A stretch of 64,000 bases of DNA from Actinomadura macrotermitis (GTDB lineage: Bacteria > Actinomycetota > Actinomycetes > Streptosporangiales > Streptosporangiaceae). Within the stretch, counting starts at the first letter, position 1. Each line of letters starts with the position of its first letter. The notes under the pieces are model-generated. The model was not told where the DNA came from, did not search any database, and worked only from the letters and a program-made list of their open reading frames with translations. The position numbers were made by a program, and so were the translations under genes. Shown here piece after piece: positions 1-8,459 of this stretch. The stretch lies in assembly GCF_009604375.1 (NCBI RefSeq), contig NZ_WEGH01000002.1, positions 1,016,073 to 1,080,072 on the forward strand, in the 5' to 3' direction.

Positions 1-1748
1 CCCAGCCGCCCGCCGGTTCCAACGCCCCCGGGGAACCTGCCGAAGGCCAGCACCCCGGCGGTGCGCCCTTCGACCAGTCGTCCGGGCCCTACAGCCCTCC
101 GGCCGATCTCGATGCGCCCGCCGAGGGGCAGGACGAGCCGTCCCAGGAGGCCACCGGCGGGCAGGCAGGTCCGCAGGGGGAGAACGGCGAGCAGGGGCAG
201 GACGACTCCGCCGAGAGCGGGCAGGCCGGGGTGAGCTTCGGCAAGCCGCAGGACGAGTCCGGGCAGCAGGAGAACGCCCCCGACCGTCCGGTCACCGGTG
301 AGGAGCAGGCCGCCGAGGCGCCCGCGGGCGGGCAGCCCGGCGCGGACTTCGGCCCGCCGCCGTACTCGCCCGCCCCCGACCCGCAGGCGGTCCCGTTCGG
401 TTCCACCGGGCAGCCCGGCCCGGACGCCGCCCCGCCCGCGCCCGGCGGTTTCGGTGCGCCCCAGCCCGGTCCCGGCTTCGCGCCGGCCGGGCCGGGGGAG
501 CCCGGGCCCGGTTTCGGGGGTCCGCCGAACCCCGCGCCTTACGGCGACCTGCCCGCGCCTCCCCTGTACACGCCGCCCGCCGAGGGCGGCGCGCCGCCGT
601 ATCCGGCGCCGGGCTTCCAGCCGCAGGAGGGCGAGCCCGCTCCCGCGTTCGAGCAGCTCCCGCCCTACCCGGCCGGGCAGTACGGCCCGCCCGCCGCGCA
701 GCCCTACCCGCAGCCGCCCGCCGGCGGCGGCTATGGCGGGCCGCCGCCCGCCTACCCGCCGCAGGGGCAGTCCCAGGGCCAGCCGCCGCAGGCGTACCAG
801 CCGCCGGCGCCGCAGTCCTCCGAGAGCCTCAGCTCGGAGAACCTCCTCGGGGAGCGGCGGCTCGCGCCGTCGTCGGGCTGGCGCCGCGCGGTCTACAAGG
901 CCACCGCCGGCAACATCCACCCGGGCGAGTCGCAGGGCGAACTGCGCCGCAAGGACCTGGTCGAGCGCGCGCGCACCGCGGTGAACGGCGGCCACCACCG
1001 GGTGGCCGTCATGTCGCTCAAGGGCGGCGTCGGCAAGACCACCACGACGACCGGCCTCGGCTCGATGCTGGCGTCGCTGCGCGGCGACCGCGTCATCGCG
1101 GTGGACGCCAACCCCGACCGCGGCACCCTGTCGGACAAGGTGCGGCTGGAGACCGCCGCGACCGTCCGGGACCTGCTCAACAACCGCGACCAGATCACCC
1201 GGTACGCCGACGTGCGCTCCTTCACCTCGCAGAACGCCGCCCGGCTGGAGGTCCTGGCCTCCGACCGCGACCCGGCGGTGAGCGAGGCGTTCAGCGCCGA
1301 GGACTACTCCGCGGTCGCGGTGGTGCTGGAGCAGTACTACTCGATCTGCATCACCGACTGCGGGACCGGCCTGCTGCACTCGGCGATGGCCGGCGTGCTC
1401 GCGCTCGCCGACCAGCTCGTCCTGGTCAGCTCGCCGTCGGTGGACGGCGCCCGCTCGGCCAGCGCCACCCTGGACTGGCTGGAGGCGCACGACCACGGCC
1501 ACCTGGTCCGCAACGGCGTGGTGGTGCTGTCGATGGTGCGCAACCGCACCCGCAGCCAGGTCGACCTGGACAAGCTGCAGGCGCACTTCGAGAGCCGCTG
1601 CCGCGCCGTCGTGCGGATCCCCTACGACGACCACCTGGAGGAGGGCGCCGAGGTCGAGCTGGAGGCGCTGTCCCCGCAGACCCGCGAGGCGTATCTGAAC
1701 CTGGCGGCGGTCGTCGGCGACGGCTTCGTCTACCAGCGGCCGTCCTGA
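1..1748 (+). CDS. MinD/ParA-like ATPase with long Pro/Gly-rich N-terminus (5' partial)
   Basis: The reading frame is open back to base 3, so the gene begins before the window and the first in-frame GTG at 231 is not a convincing start. The first 270 or so visible residues are a low-complexity Pro/Gly/Gln/Ala region, probably disordered. A SIMIBI ATPase domain follows, with the deviant Walker A KGGVGKTTTTTG near base 1020, a DANPDRGTLSD segment, and a TDCGTGLL motif in the Walker B/switch position. Actinomycetes carry many such proline-rich MinD-like ATPases, some near type VII secretion genes, but no partner is visible here. The particular role (placement, secretion or chromosome handling) cannot be assigned. 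Confidence 0.85.
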   Translation, partial: QPPAGSNAPGEPAEGQHPGGAPFDQSSGPYSPPADLDAPAEGQDEPSQEATGGQAGPQGENGEQGQDDSAESGQAGVSFGKPQDESGQQENAPDRPVTGEEQAAEAPAGGQPGADFGPPPYSPAPDPQAVPFGSTGQPGPDAAPPAPGGFGAPQPGPGFAPAGPGEPGPGFGGPPNPAPYGDLPAPPLYTPPAEGGAPPYPAPGFQPQEGEPAPAFEQLPPYPAGQYGPPAAQPYPQPPAGGGYGGPPPAYPPQGQSQGQPPQAYQPPAPQSSESLSSENLLGERRLAPSSGWRRAVYKATAGNIHPGESQGELRRKDLVERARTAVNGGHHRVAVMSLKGGVGKTTTTTGLGSMLASLRGDRVIAVDANPDRGTLSDKVRLETAATVRDLLNNRDQITRYADVRSFTSQNAARLEVLASDRDPAVSEAFSAEDYSAVAVVLEQYYSICITDCGTGLLHSAMAGVLALADQLVLVSSPSVDGARSASATLDWLEAHDHGHLVRNGVVVLSMVRNRTRSQVDLDKLQAHFESRCRAVVRIPYDDHLEEGAEVELEALSPQTREAYLNLAAVVGDGFVYQRPS

Positions 1749-1769
1749 CGGCCGTTAGTGTCGTCGTCC

Positions 1770-2141
1770 ATGCCGGAGAACGTGTATGTGGGCAAGGCTG
1801 CGGCCGACGGGGCGCAGGACCGCGGCTGGCTGCTCGGGCACTTCAAGCCGCCCGGCGACCCGCGCCACAGCGAGGACGTCGAGATCAAGTGGGGCGTGCA
1901 CCCCAAGGGGGAGCGCCGGGCGCAGTGGGCGGTCGGGGAGAAGCGCACCGCGCTGCTGGTGCTGATCAGCGGCCGGTTCCGCATGGAGTTCCCGGACGGT
2001 GACGTCGTGCTGGCCGAGCAGGGCGACTACGTGCTGTGGGAGCGCGGCGTCGACCACTCGTGGGAGGCCGAGGAGGCGTCGGTCGTCATGACGGTCCGCT
2101 GGCCGTCGATCCCCGGATACGCCGTCCCCGACCGCCGGTAG
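1770..2141 (+). CDS. Small cupin-fold protein
   Basis: This protein of about 123 residues has a single cupin barrel pattern: GRFRMEFPDGDVVLAEQGDYVLWERGVDHSWEAEEAS reads as conserved beta strands with a late histidine. The expected metal-binding HxH of cupin motif 1 is not clear, so it may be a binding rather than catalytic cupin. ATG at 1770 is preferred over an in-frame GTG at 1758. It starts 21 bases after the ATPase gene and may be co-transcribed. Its 3' end overlaps by about 115 bases the 3' end of the convergent membrane-protein gene. The ligand is unknown. Confidence 0.7.
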   Translation: MPENVYVGKAAADGAQDRGWLLGHFKPPGDPRHSEDVEIKWGVHPKGERRAQWAVGEKRTALLVLISGRFRMEFPDGDVVLAEQGDYVLWERGVDHSWEAEEASVVMTVRWPSIPGYAVPDRR

Positions 2142-2557
2142 TACGAGATCACCACGGCGGTCCAGCTCACCACCTGGGCGACGCCGACCGGGATCTCCAG
2201 CGCGGCGAGCGGCGACCCGTAGTCCACCCGCCACAGGGTGACCAGCGCGCCCGTCTCCAGCATGACCGCGGCGACGGCCAGGGTGCCGAGCATCGCCCAG
2301 CGGGGGAGCAGGCCGCCCCGGCGGGTGACGGTCGCGAGCGCCAGCAGCGCCGCCGCGACGCCGAGCCCGGCGTTGGCGGCCTGGGCGAGCCCGGCGTGCT
2401 CGAACCGGGCCTGCACCGCGGCGGACGCCACATGCCCCGGCATGCCGATCTTGCCTTCGGCGGCCATGTAGGCCTTCTGCGCCGCGTACACCAGCATGGT
2501 CATGGCCGCTGCCGCCGCCGCGGCGATGTCCGCGCGGCCCGGCCTGGTGAGGATCAT
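2027..2557 (-). CDS. Small integral membrane protein, unknown function
   Basis: About 176 residues with three or four hydrophobic segments (around residues 10-30, 58-78, 85-108 and 120-140), consistent with a small polytopic membrane protein. ATG at 2557 overlaps the stop of the upstream transporter gene in an ATGA arrangement, which suggests translational coupling and a shared function. The C-terminal 36 residues are Ser/Thr-rich and lie antisense to the end of the cupin gene. I do not recognise a specific family. Confidence 0.6.
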   Translation of the reverse strand: MILTRPGRADIAAAAAAAMTMLVYAAQKAYMAAEGKIGMPGHVASAAVQARFEHAGLAQAANAGLGVAAALLALATVTRRGGLLPRWAMLGTLAVAAVMLETGALVTLWRVDYGSPLAALEIPVGVAQVVSWTAVVISYYRRSGTAYPGIDGQRTVMTTDASSASHEWSTPRSHST

Positions 2558-3486
2558 GCCTTCATGGTGCGCGCCGGGGCCGGGCCGGCGCCTCCCGCCC
2601 GCGGGTCGTCGTCCTCCCCCGCCGGGGTGATCCCCCGCGTCCGCACGGTGGCCAGCACCGAACCGCCCAGGATCAGCGCGAACGCCACCACGATCGGCGT
2701 GCTCAGCGGCTCGTCGAGCAGCAGCACGCCGCCGGCGACGGCCACCGCCGGGTTGACGTAGGTGAACACCATGGCGCGGGAGGTCCCGGCCTCGCGCAGC
2801 AGCTCGAAGAAGACCAGGAAGGCCAGCGCGGTGCACACCACGCCGAGCGCGCCCAGCGCCACCAGCACCTTGGCGGGCGGCGGCGCGGACGGCAGCGTCA
2901 GCGCCGCCGGGACGGCGTAGACCAGCGCGGCCAGGCCGAGGCAGGCCGCGGTCAGCGCCAGGCTCGGCACCTCCTGCAGCCGCCGCGCCATGATGATCGG
3001 CGCGACGGCGTAGCCGATCACCACGAGCAGCATCTCGGCGAGCGCCCGGCCGCTCCCGCCCGACAGGTGCGGCGCGGCCAGCACCGCGACGCCGCCGAGG
3101 CCCGTCAGCAGGCCGGCCCAGCGGAGCGGGCCGAGCCGCTCGGCGTCGCCGGTCAGCCGGCCGATCAGCACCGCCACGATCGGCACGGCCGCGATGAGCA
3201 GCCCCGACATCGAGCTGGACAGGGTGCGCTCGGCGTCCGACAGCAGCGCCCACGGGCCGAGGATCTCCAGCGCGGCGAACGCCAGCAGCGGCCGCCAGTG
3301 CCGCCGGGCCGCCGCCAGGCCGCCCGACCGCAGCGCGAACGGCAGCAGCAGGAGCGCGCCGATCCCGGTGCGGGCGAAGACCACCACCGGCACCGAGACC
3401 TCGCCCACCGCCACCTTGATCAACAGATAGGGGATGCCCCAGACCACGCACATCAGCGCGAACAGCATCCAGCCCCGCCGGCTCAC
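2554..3486 (-). CDS. EamA/DMT-family transporter
   Basis: A 310-residue protein with about ten hydrophobic segments in two EamA-like halves, the usual drug/metabolite transporter size. Recognisable features are the WGIPYLLIKVAVGE start of the first repeat, an ERT motif before a membrane segment near residue 87, and VFTYVNPAVAVAGGVLLLDEPL in the second repeat. It probably exports a small metabolite, but the substrate cannot be read from sequence. It lies between an AraC-type regulator (41 bases upstream) and a coupled membrane protein, so the three likely form one operon. The charged C-terminal tail after residue 285 is cytoplasmic and low complexity. Confidence 0.85.
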   Translation of the reverse strand: MSRRGWMLFALMCVVWGIPYLLIKVAVGEVSVPVVVFARTGIGALLLLPFALRSGGLAAARRHWRPLLAFAALEILGPWALLSDAERTLSSSMSGLLIAAVPIVAVLIGRLTGDAERLGPLRWAGLLTGLGGVAVLAAPHLSGGSGRALAEMLLVVIGYAVAPIIMARRLQEVPSLALTAACLGLAALVYAVPAALTLPSAPPPAKVLVALGALGVVCTALAFLVFFELLREAGTSRAMVFTYVNPAVAVAGGVLLLDEPLSTPIVVAFALILGGSVLATVRTRGITPAGEDDDPRAGGAGPAPARTMKA

Positions 3487-3527
3487 TCACGACCTCCGTC
3501 CATCCGCCCCGGTGCGGGCGGCCCGGG

Positions 3528-4397
3528 TCATGCTGCCGGGCGCGGCGCGCCGCCGTCTTGAACGCTGTTGCGGTACGCGCCGGGCGTCACGCCCAGCACC
3601 CGCCGGAACCAGCGCGTCAGGTGGGCCTGGTCGGCGAACCCGACCAGCGACGCGGCCTCCGCCGGCCGGAGCCCGGCGTCCAGCAGCGCGCGCGCTCGGG
3701 CGACCCGGTGCTGGGCCAGCCACGCGTACGGCGGCATGCCGGTGGCCGAGCGGAACGCGCGCAGCAGCTGGTAGCGCGACAGGCCGAGGTCGCCGGCGAG
3801 GACGGCGAGCGTCGGCGGCGCGGTCAGCTCGTCCGCGAGCCGCTCGCTGACCAGCCGGGCGACCCGGCTGCCCGGCGGCGCGGCGGGCTCCCCCGCCGGC
3901 TCGGCGTGGCGCCGGACGAGCTCGCCGAGCAGCCACAGCAGCCGGGACTCGCCCTCCAGCGGGTCGCCGCCGCGGCGCAGCTCCCGGTGGGTCAGCCGCA
4001 TCGCCGTGGCCAGCTCCGGGTCGTCGATGACCGGCCGGCCGAAGTGCGGGACGCCGCCCCCGCCGACGGCGCGCAGCGTCGCCGCGCCCGGGTAGAGCGC
4101 CAGGTAGGCGTACCCGTCGGGACCCGCCGGTCCGCCGGTGTGCGTCTCGCCGGGCTCGACGACCAGGATCGACCCGGCGGCCGAGAAGATGCGCTCGCCC
4201 CGGTAGCGCATCGTCTCCAGGCCGTCGACGCACACGCCGATCGCGTACTCGTCATGGACGTGCGGGGCGTAGTGCTGCCGGCCGAACCGGGCGGTCAGCA
4301 GATCCAGCGGTGCGCCCTCCTGGACGTCCGGGACCCGCGTCCAGACGGCCCGGTCAGGCGGAGAAGAGATGGCGGAGCCGCCAGCGGTCCTCGTCAC
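3528..4397 (-). CDS. AraC-family transcriptional regulator
   Basis: A 289-residue regulator. The N-terminal part (residues 30-150) is a cupin-type AraC ligand domain with HVHDEYAIGVC and PGETHTGGP motifs. The C-terminal 100 residues hold the paired helix-turn-helix, with LAGDLGLSRYQLLRAFRSATG and the final VGFADQAHLTRWFRRVLGVTP signature. GTG at 4397 is the longest start; it overlaps the preceding DUF6504 gene by 44 bases, so a shorter start is possible. It probably controls the DMT exporter 41 bases downstream. The effector is unknown. Confidence 0.88.
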   Translation of the reverse strand: MTRTAGGSAISSPPDRAVWTRVPDVQEGAPLDLLTARFGRQHYAPHVHDEYAIGVCVDGLETMRYRGERIFSAAGSILVVEPGETHTGGPAGPDGYAYLALYPGAATLRAVGGGGVPHFGRPVIDDPELATAMRLTHRELRRGGDPLEGESRLLWLLGELVRRHAEPAGEPAAPPGSRVARLVSERLADELTAPPTLAVLAGDLGLSRYQLLRAFRSATGMPPYAWLAQHRVARARALLDAGLRPAEAASLVGFADQAHLTRWFRRVLGVTPGAYRNSVQDGGAPRPAA

Positions 4398-4575
4398 GGC
4401 CGAGCTCCGCGACGGCGCGGCCGTCCGCGCCGGTCACCCGGACGCGGTAGATCCGGGTGCCGTAGGACTTCAGGACCTCGTCCACGGTGTAGCGCGCGCC
4501 TCGCCACCGGTACGCGGTGAGCCGCCCCGCCTGGTCGTGCTCGGCGATGACCGGCTCGTTCAGAAGGTGCCCCAT
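4354..4575 (-). CDS. DUF6504-like small protein
   Basis: A 73-residue protein starting with ATG at 4575 and reading IAEHDQAGRLTAYRWRGARYTVDEVLKSY. This pattern of a short beta-rich protein that handles 'RW RGRRY V E VL' motifs is common in actinomycetes and is annotated DUF6504 there. Function is unknown. It is the first gene of the leftward group and overlaps the AraC gene start. Its upstream side faces the DnaA-box-rich intergenic region. Confidence 0.6.
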   Translation of the reverse strand: MGHLLNEPVIAEHDQAGRLTAYRWRGARYTVDEVLKSYGTRIYRVRVTGADGRAVAELGRDEDRWRLRHLFSA

Positions 4576-5384
4576 GGACCCGCGAGCCTAGCACCGGGTC
4601 GAACGGGTGTTCGTGAGGCCGCGCGGACGCCTTCCGCCTGCTCGGCACGGCTTGGAGACGCTCCCGCATGGAGTCATTAAGCCGCGGGCCGCCGCGCGTG
4701 CCCACCCCTGCGGATCCGGGTTATCCACAGGCTGGGGGTAACTTTCCCCACAGCCTCCGACCTGCGCGGGCAGCGCCGGAGCACCCTTCGATCCACAGTG
4801 AAATCCCCAGCTGATCAGAGTTTTCACCAGTCCGGCGGCGCCTTGGGAGGGCCTGTGGAAGCCGCATCCGCCCGACCCTGCTGTCCACAGCCTGTGGACA
4901 ACCTCTGTGCACAGACTGTGGGCGGCCGGCCACGGCGTCGTCCACCGGCCGTCCCCAAAAGGATCACCAGCCCTGCGATGCCCGTCCACAGGGTGGATAA
5001 CCCTGTCACCTGCAGCTGAACCCGCTGTGCACGCGACTGCGTACACTCTGTGCACAGGGTGTGGGAAACCACGTCCACAGCCGGCGCCGGCCGGTGGAAA
5101 GAGTTGCCCACCGGAAATCCCCAGCGCCGTCCCCAGGGACGGGCACCTGTGCATGTTCACGATCGCGGCCCGCACGCCGTCTCACCAGCCGACACACCGT
5201 GGGCAATCCGGCGCTTGCCCCCAGACTCAGGCAAGCGGGAACGGCCTCCCGGACGCGTCCCGCCCCTTTACAATGGCGCCGCGCGAGGCTTTACACACAG
5301 GAATTCTCCACATCCTGTGGATAACGAATAACCGCAGCACAATGGCGGTGAAGAGGCCGTCCGGCCGCACCTTCGTCCTCAGGT
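4576..5384. promoter_or_regulatory. Intergenic DnaA-box cluster A
   Basis: No convincing gene lies in these 809 bases. They hold many DnaA-box-like nonamers. Exact TTRTCCACA matches are at 4721-4729 (TTATCCACA), 4893-4901 (TGTGGACAA, minus strand) and 5316-5324 (TGTGGATAA, minus strand). One-mismatch copies are at 4881-4889 (CTGTCCACA), 4990-4998 (GGTGGATAA) and 5304-5312 (TTCTCCACA). Several pairs are inverted, such as 4881/4893 and 5304/5316. TGTGCACA palindromes occur at 4906 and 5049. Density is equal to or above the dnaA-dnaN gap. DnaA binding is inferred; the purpose (extra origin element, DnaA titration or gene control) is unknown. Confidence 0.6.
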
Positions 5385-5840
5385 TCAGCGGACCGGCGGA
5401 GCCATGGCGGCCATCGACCGCGCCTGCGCCACCGCGCTCGCCGCCCACGCGCCGCTCTGCGGGCCGGCCGGGAACTGCATGGTGTGGTGGAACCCCTCGC
5501 CGGTCACCGAGATGGTGACGAAGCCCGTGTAGCGCCGCTCCTTCATCAGCAGGAACAGCAGACCGAAGAGGCAGAACCACACGAAGATGATGGTCAGCAC
5601 GATCGCGACCACCGGAATCCCCTCGGTCACCTGCGTGGAGTCCTGCACATTCCACATGCTGCCGCGCAATGGAAAACGGCCGTGCGGCAGGATCACATGC
5701 GTCCTGGTGAGAGCGGTATCGCCGATCTGCAGAAGAACGGGCTCATGCCCGGGATGGGCGAGCTCCCCGCCCGGCCGCGGCGACGGCGGCGGATATCCCC
5801 ATTGCTGGTTCTGCGGATTGCCCTGCTGGTACGGGTCCAC
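5385..5840 (-). CDS. Small membrane protein between two DnaA-box clusters
   Basis: About 151 residues from GTG at 5840, which has AAGG-type ribosome-binding bases eight nucleotides upstream. An ATG at 5879 would add 13 residues. The N-terminus is polar and Pro/Gln-rich (DPYQQGNPQNQQWGYPPP). A beta-rich stretch with two histidines follows, then one or two membrane segments (IPVVAIVLTIIFVWFCLFGL) and a C-terminal domain reminiscent of PH-like beta strands. I do not recognise a named family. It is isolated, and both flanks are gene-free regions dense in DnaA-box sequences, so its transcription could respond to DnaA. Confidence 0.65.
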   Translation of the reverse strand: MDPYQQGNPQNQQWGYPPPSPRPGGELAHPGHEPVLLQIGDTALTRTHVILPHGRFPLRGSMWNVQDSTQVTEGIPVVAIVLTIIFVWFCLFGLLFLLMKERRYTGFVTISVTGEGFHHTMQFPAGPQSGAWAASAVAQARSMAAMAPPVR

Positions 5841-6446
5841 GAAGTCCCCACCTTCGTTCGGGAGCGCCCGGTGCGTCATCACCACGCATGATGCCGGTAA
5901 AGATCGCCCTCTGCCCAGCCCCTGCGGGCAAGGCCGGCGAAAGGTGTGACGGTCCCGATACCTGACGACCCGCCCACAACCCCTGTGGACAACCTCCGTC
6001 CCCAGGCGCGCCGCCCTGTGCATGCGAAGTTATCCACCGTCCGCCCCCGGAACAGCGTTCGGCCCACAGGTTATCCACCGCGAGAAACCCCAGGTCAGCA
6101 AGGACTTTCGGACCATCGCACCCCACTGTCCACACCCTGTGGACAACCTGCCTCCACAGAGCGCCGTTCCAGTGGACAACAGTTGTCCACCGGTTGTCCG
6201 CAGGATGTCCCCAGATCACCGCGGTCGTCCACACCACGATCGCGCAGACACCCGGCCCGCGGCCACCCGCCACTCCACACGACATAAACCGCAAAAGCAC
6301 CAAACAGCCGCCTACTGGGTTGATCACCCCAGGAACGGCAACGACCCCCATGTCCCCAGGGCGGCGAGGTGATCCGGCACCGACTCGCCGCCGAGGACTA
6401 GCCGGCGACATATGAGCTCCCGCTCTATGAAGGCACGTGCTGCGGC
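5841..6446. promoter_or_regulatory. Intergenic DnaA-box cluster B
   Basis: A 606-base stretch with no supported gene. Exact boxes are at 5984-5992 and 6138-6146 (both TGTGGACAA). One-mismatch boxes are at 6030-6038 and 6071-6079 (TTATCCACC), 6126-6134 (CTGTCCACA), 6171-6179 (AGTGGACAA) and 6183-6191 (TTGTCCACC). The 6126/6138 and 6171/6183 pairs are inverted with short spacers. The part after 6250 is more AT-balanced and has no evident boxes. Together with cluster A this is a second DnaA-binding locus about 14 kb from the dnaA-dnaN gap. Confidence 0.58.
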
Positions 6447-6636
6447 GTGAGCATCGATTCCCCCAACGAGGATGGTCCGCAGTTAGAGGTGGTCGTCAGC
6501 GGCGAAACCGCGTACGTACGGTTTCTGAACCCGTGGGACATCGACTGCGCGCACGCGGCCTCTCGCCGAGGAGGCCGTAGAAGCCCTGCCAAAGCCCCCG
6601 AAACCCCAACGTTGGTGGCGACGCATCCGCATCTGA
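6447..6636 (+). pseudogene. Small unknown gene with probable frameshift
   Basis: From GTG at 6447 the frame reads naturally for about 34 residues (QLEVVVSGETAYVRF, then LNPWDIDC). It then degenerates into Arg/Ser-rich sequence. In the +1 frame from 6550, the text continues as RPLAEEAVEALPKPPKPQ and ends WWRRIRI at a TGA at 6634-6636, which looks like the genuine C-terminus. The switch falls in a GCGCGC run near 6548, a likely site of a one- or two-base indel. It is either a frameshifted gene or a sequencing error. The combined product would be about 62 residues, family unknown. Confidence 0.45.
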
Positions 6637-6885
6637 ACGCCGCAGCACGCTGCGCAGAATCGATTCCGGCATGAACGCTCGGCACCGGCACACGTGGACT
6701 TCCTGCGGCTGCCGGTGGGCCGTCCGGCACCGGGCCACCAGCGCATCGGTCCGGTCTCCGCACACGACACAGCGCGCAGCCACGGATATCACCGGGATTG
6801 CCGTCCATGACCGATCCACAGGCACTGAGGGCATCGCTCACGAGGGACGGCGAGGTCCGCCGCCGCCGGATTCCCCGATGGAACG

Positions 6886-7149
6886 TCAGCGGCTGAGAAC
6901 CGGCGCCTGCCTGTCGATCTCCCGGCAGATGACGGTCACCATGTCCTCGAAGGCGTCGCCGCCGTGCTTGCGGATGAGGGCCCCGTAGAGGTCCTTGCGG
7001 CAGGCCTCCCGGATCATCCAGGTGAGGGCGCTGTGATGGACCGGCCGATCGGCGGCCAGTTCGTCATAGGCCCCCTGAGAGACCCTCGCCAGCTCAGGGA
7101 AGGGCGCGGACTCCGCCATGATCATGCGGGCGGCATCGGTGAGCTCCAT
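6886..7149 (-). CDS. Small hypothetical protein
   Basis: An 87-residue soluble, helix-rich protein from ATG at 7149: MELTDAARMIMAES at the start, then ELARVSQGAYDELAADRP and a C-terminal GGDAFEDMVTVICREIDRQ. Amphipathic helices and a natural amino-acid balance support coding. No family is recognised. It stands alone, divergent from the next plus-strand gene at 7276, with 126 bases between them that could hold both promoters. Confidence 0.55.
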   Translation of the reverse strand: MELTDAARMIMAESAPFPELARVSQGAYDELAADRPVHHSALTWMIREACRKDLYGALIRKHGGDAFEDMVTVICREIDRQAPVLSR

Positions 7150-7275
7150 GCCGGGAGTCTAGGTCAGCCGAAGTCGCCCAGCCCGGCATCCGCCCCGGCC
7201 CTACGACCAGGAGATACGCGTGCTTCCGCCGCGAGGGCTGTCCCATCGGCATTTCGGCTGACAAACTCTCCGATC

Positions 7276-7815
7276 ATGGCGAACAGCGCACTGTGGGTCG
7301 GTGTCCTCACCGCGTTGACCGCTCTCGGGGCCAGTTACATCACGTCGCGGGCGACCCTGCGCGCAGCGCTGACCCAGGCCCGCACGTCCGCACGGGCGCA
7401 GGCCCTCCGCGAACAGCACGAGCGCCGCCGGTCCACCTACCGGGAAATGATGAGCTGCACGCACGCGTTCAACGAGGTCACATGGCAGATCGACGACGTC
7501 GACGCGGCGCCCGACCGTGAGACCAAGGACCGGCTCCTGACGCAGATGGCCGAGCACATCGCCCCGGCCATCAGGGGTATGAACCGGGCGATCCACGAGG
7601 TCCGGCTCGACGGCCCCGCCGAGGTCTCCGCCGCAGCGGATCACGCACGTGACATGGCGCGGCGCGTGCAGGCGATGCTCAAGGCCCTCATCGGCGACGA
7701 CGCCCCCGAGCGGCGGGCCGCCTACGACGCCGCCTACCGGGATTTCCGAGCGGCCTACGTCACGTTTATCGGCCTGGCACGAGAAACGCTGGACATCAAG
7801 GACGAGGACGATTAG
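7276..7815 (+). CDS. Membrane-anchored coiled-coil protein, unknown function
   Basis: A 179-residue protein from ATG at 7276. Residues 5-25 (ALWVGVLTALTALGASYIT) form a single N-terminal membrane segment. A long, mostly alpha-helical cytoplasmic part follows, starting with a basic, Arg-rich coiled-coil (ARAQALREQHERRRSTYREMM). This one-TM plus helical layout is common among actinomycete proteins of unknown function. The tail is acidic (DIKDEDD). No partner gene is apparent, and expression is probably monocistronic. Confidence 0.65.
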   Translation: MANSALWVGVLTALTALGASYITSRATLRAALTQARTSARAQALREQHERRRSTYREMMSCTHAFNEVTWQIDDVDAAPDRETKDRLLTQMAEHIAPAIRGMNRAIHEVRLDGPAEVSAAADHARDMARRVQAMLKALIGDDAPERRAAYDAAYRDFRAAYVTFIGLARETLDIKDEDD

Positions 7816-7998
7816 CCCCAGCAAGCCCCCGGCGTGTCCGGACTGCGGCGGCGCACTGACCTGGCGGGCTTCGTCCTGAAGCTGTGCGGAGCGCCACCAA
7901 TGGTGGATGTGGGCAGACCGGCCTACCAGCGCACTGGAACGCTGTCCCCAGAGCTGTTCGCCTCCTGACCGCATACGCCGGATGGCGTGATCCGGCGG

Positions 7999-8340
7999 TC
8001 AGCAGACGCGTTCCTGATAGACGAAGCTGTCCACTGGCTGAAGCGCCGTGATGACCGGCCACTCCGGCCGGTGCTCGATTTCGTTCAGGAAGGCTGTAAA
8101 CGCCGGCTCCCTGCCCTCGTCGACGTCGGCCTGACGGCAGAAGGACAGGCAGAAACGCCGAGGGCCGCGGAAGGAGTACGTGCCGAACTCGTAGAGCAAG
8201 GCGTCTTCCACAGCCTCGATCGGCCTGTGCATGAAGCGGCTGAACGCACGCCATGCCGGCAGCGGGGAAAGCCGGCCGGGCTCTTGCCCCTCCTCGCGCA
8301 GGAGGGCGAGCAAGTGGTCCTGCGCTTCCCCGATCCGCAT
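7999..8340 (-). CDS. Hypothetical protein
   Basis: A 113-residue protein from ATG at 8340 (MRIGEAQDHLLALLREE). A GTG at 8385 would add 15 residues but has no visible ribosome-binding site. It contains a WRAFSRFMHRPIEAVEDALLYEFGTYSF stretch and two cysteines (LSFC and a C-terminal ERVC). The FSRFMHRP...LYEFGTY pattern resembles a recurring actinomycete orphan family that I cannot name. It sits alone in the accessory patch before the sigma factor gene. Confidence 0.55.
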   Translation of the reverse strand: MRIGEAQDHLLALLREEGQEPGRLSPLPAWRAFSRFMHRPIEAVEDALLYEFGTYSFRGPRRFCLSFCRQADVDEGREPAFTAFLNEIEHRPEWPVITALQPVDSFVYQERVC

Positions 8341-8459
8341 GGGAGCCCCTGGAAGCGCCTGAGGAGCATCAGGGCGCTGTTTCACAGCCGGCCACAGTAA
8401 GGCCCCTCAGGTTCGAGGCCTGTGCACATCGGAGACCGGCTGTGGAAAGCGGCACCGCA

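Noticed and set aside
6496..6834. 112-residue minus-strand ORF with CVVCG and HVCRC motifs
   Set aside because: The cysteines suggest a zinc ribbon, but the rest is Arg/Ser-rich and it overlaps the more protein-like plus-strand frame at 6447. Left out as unsupported.
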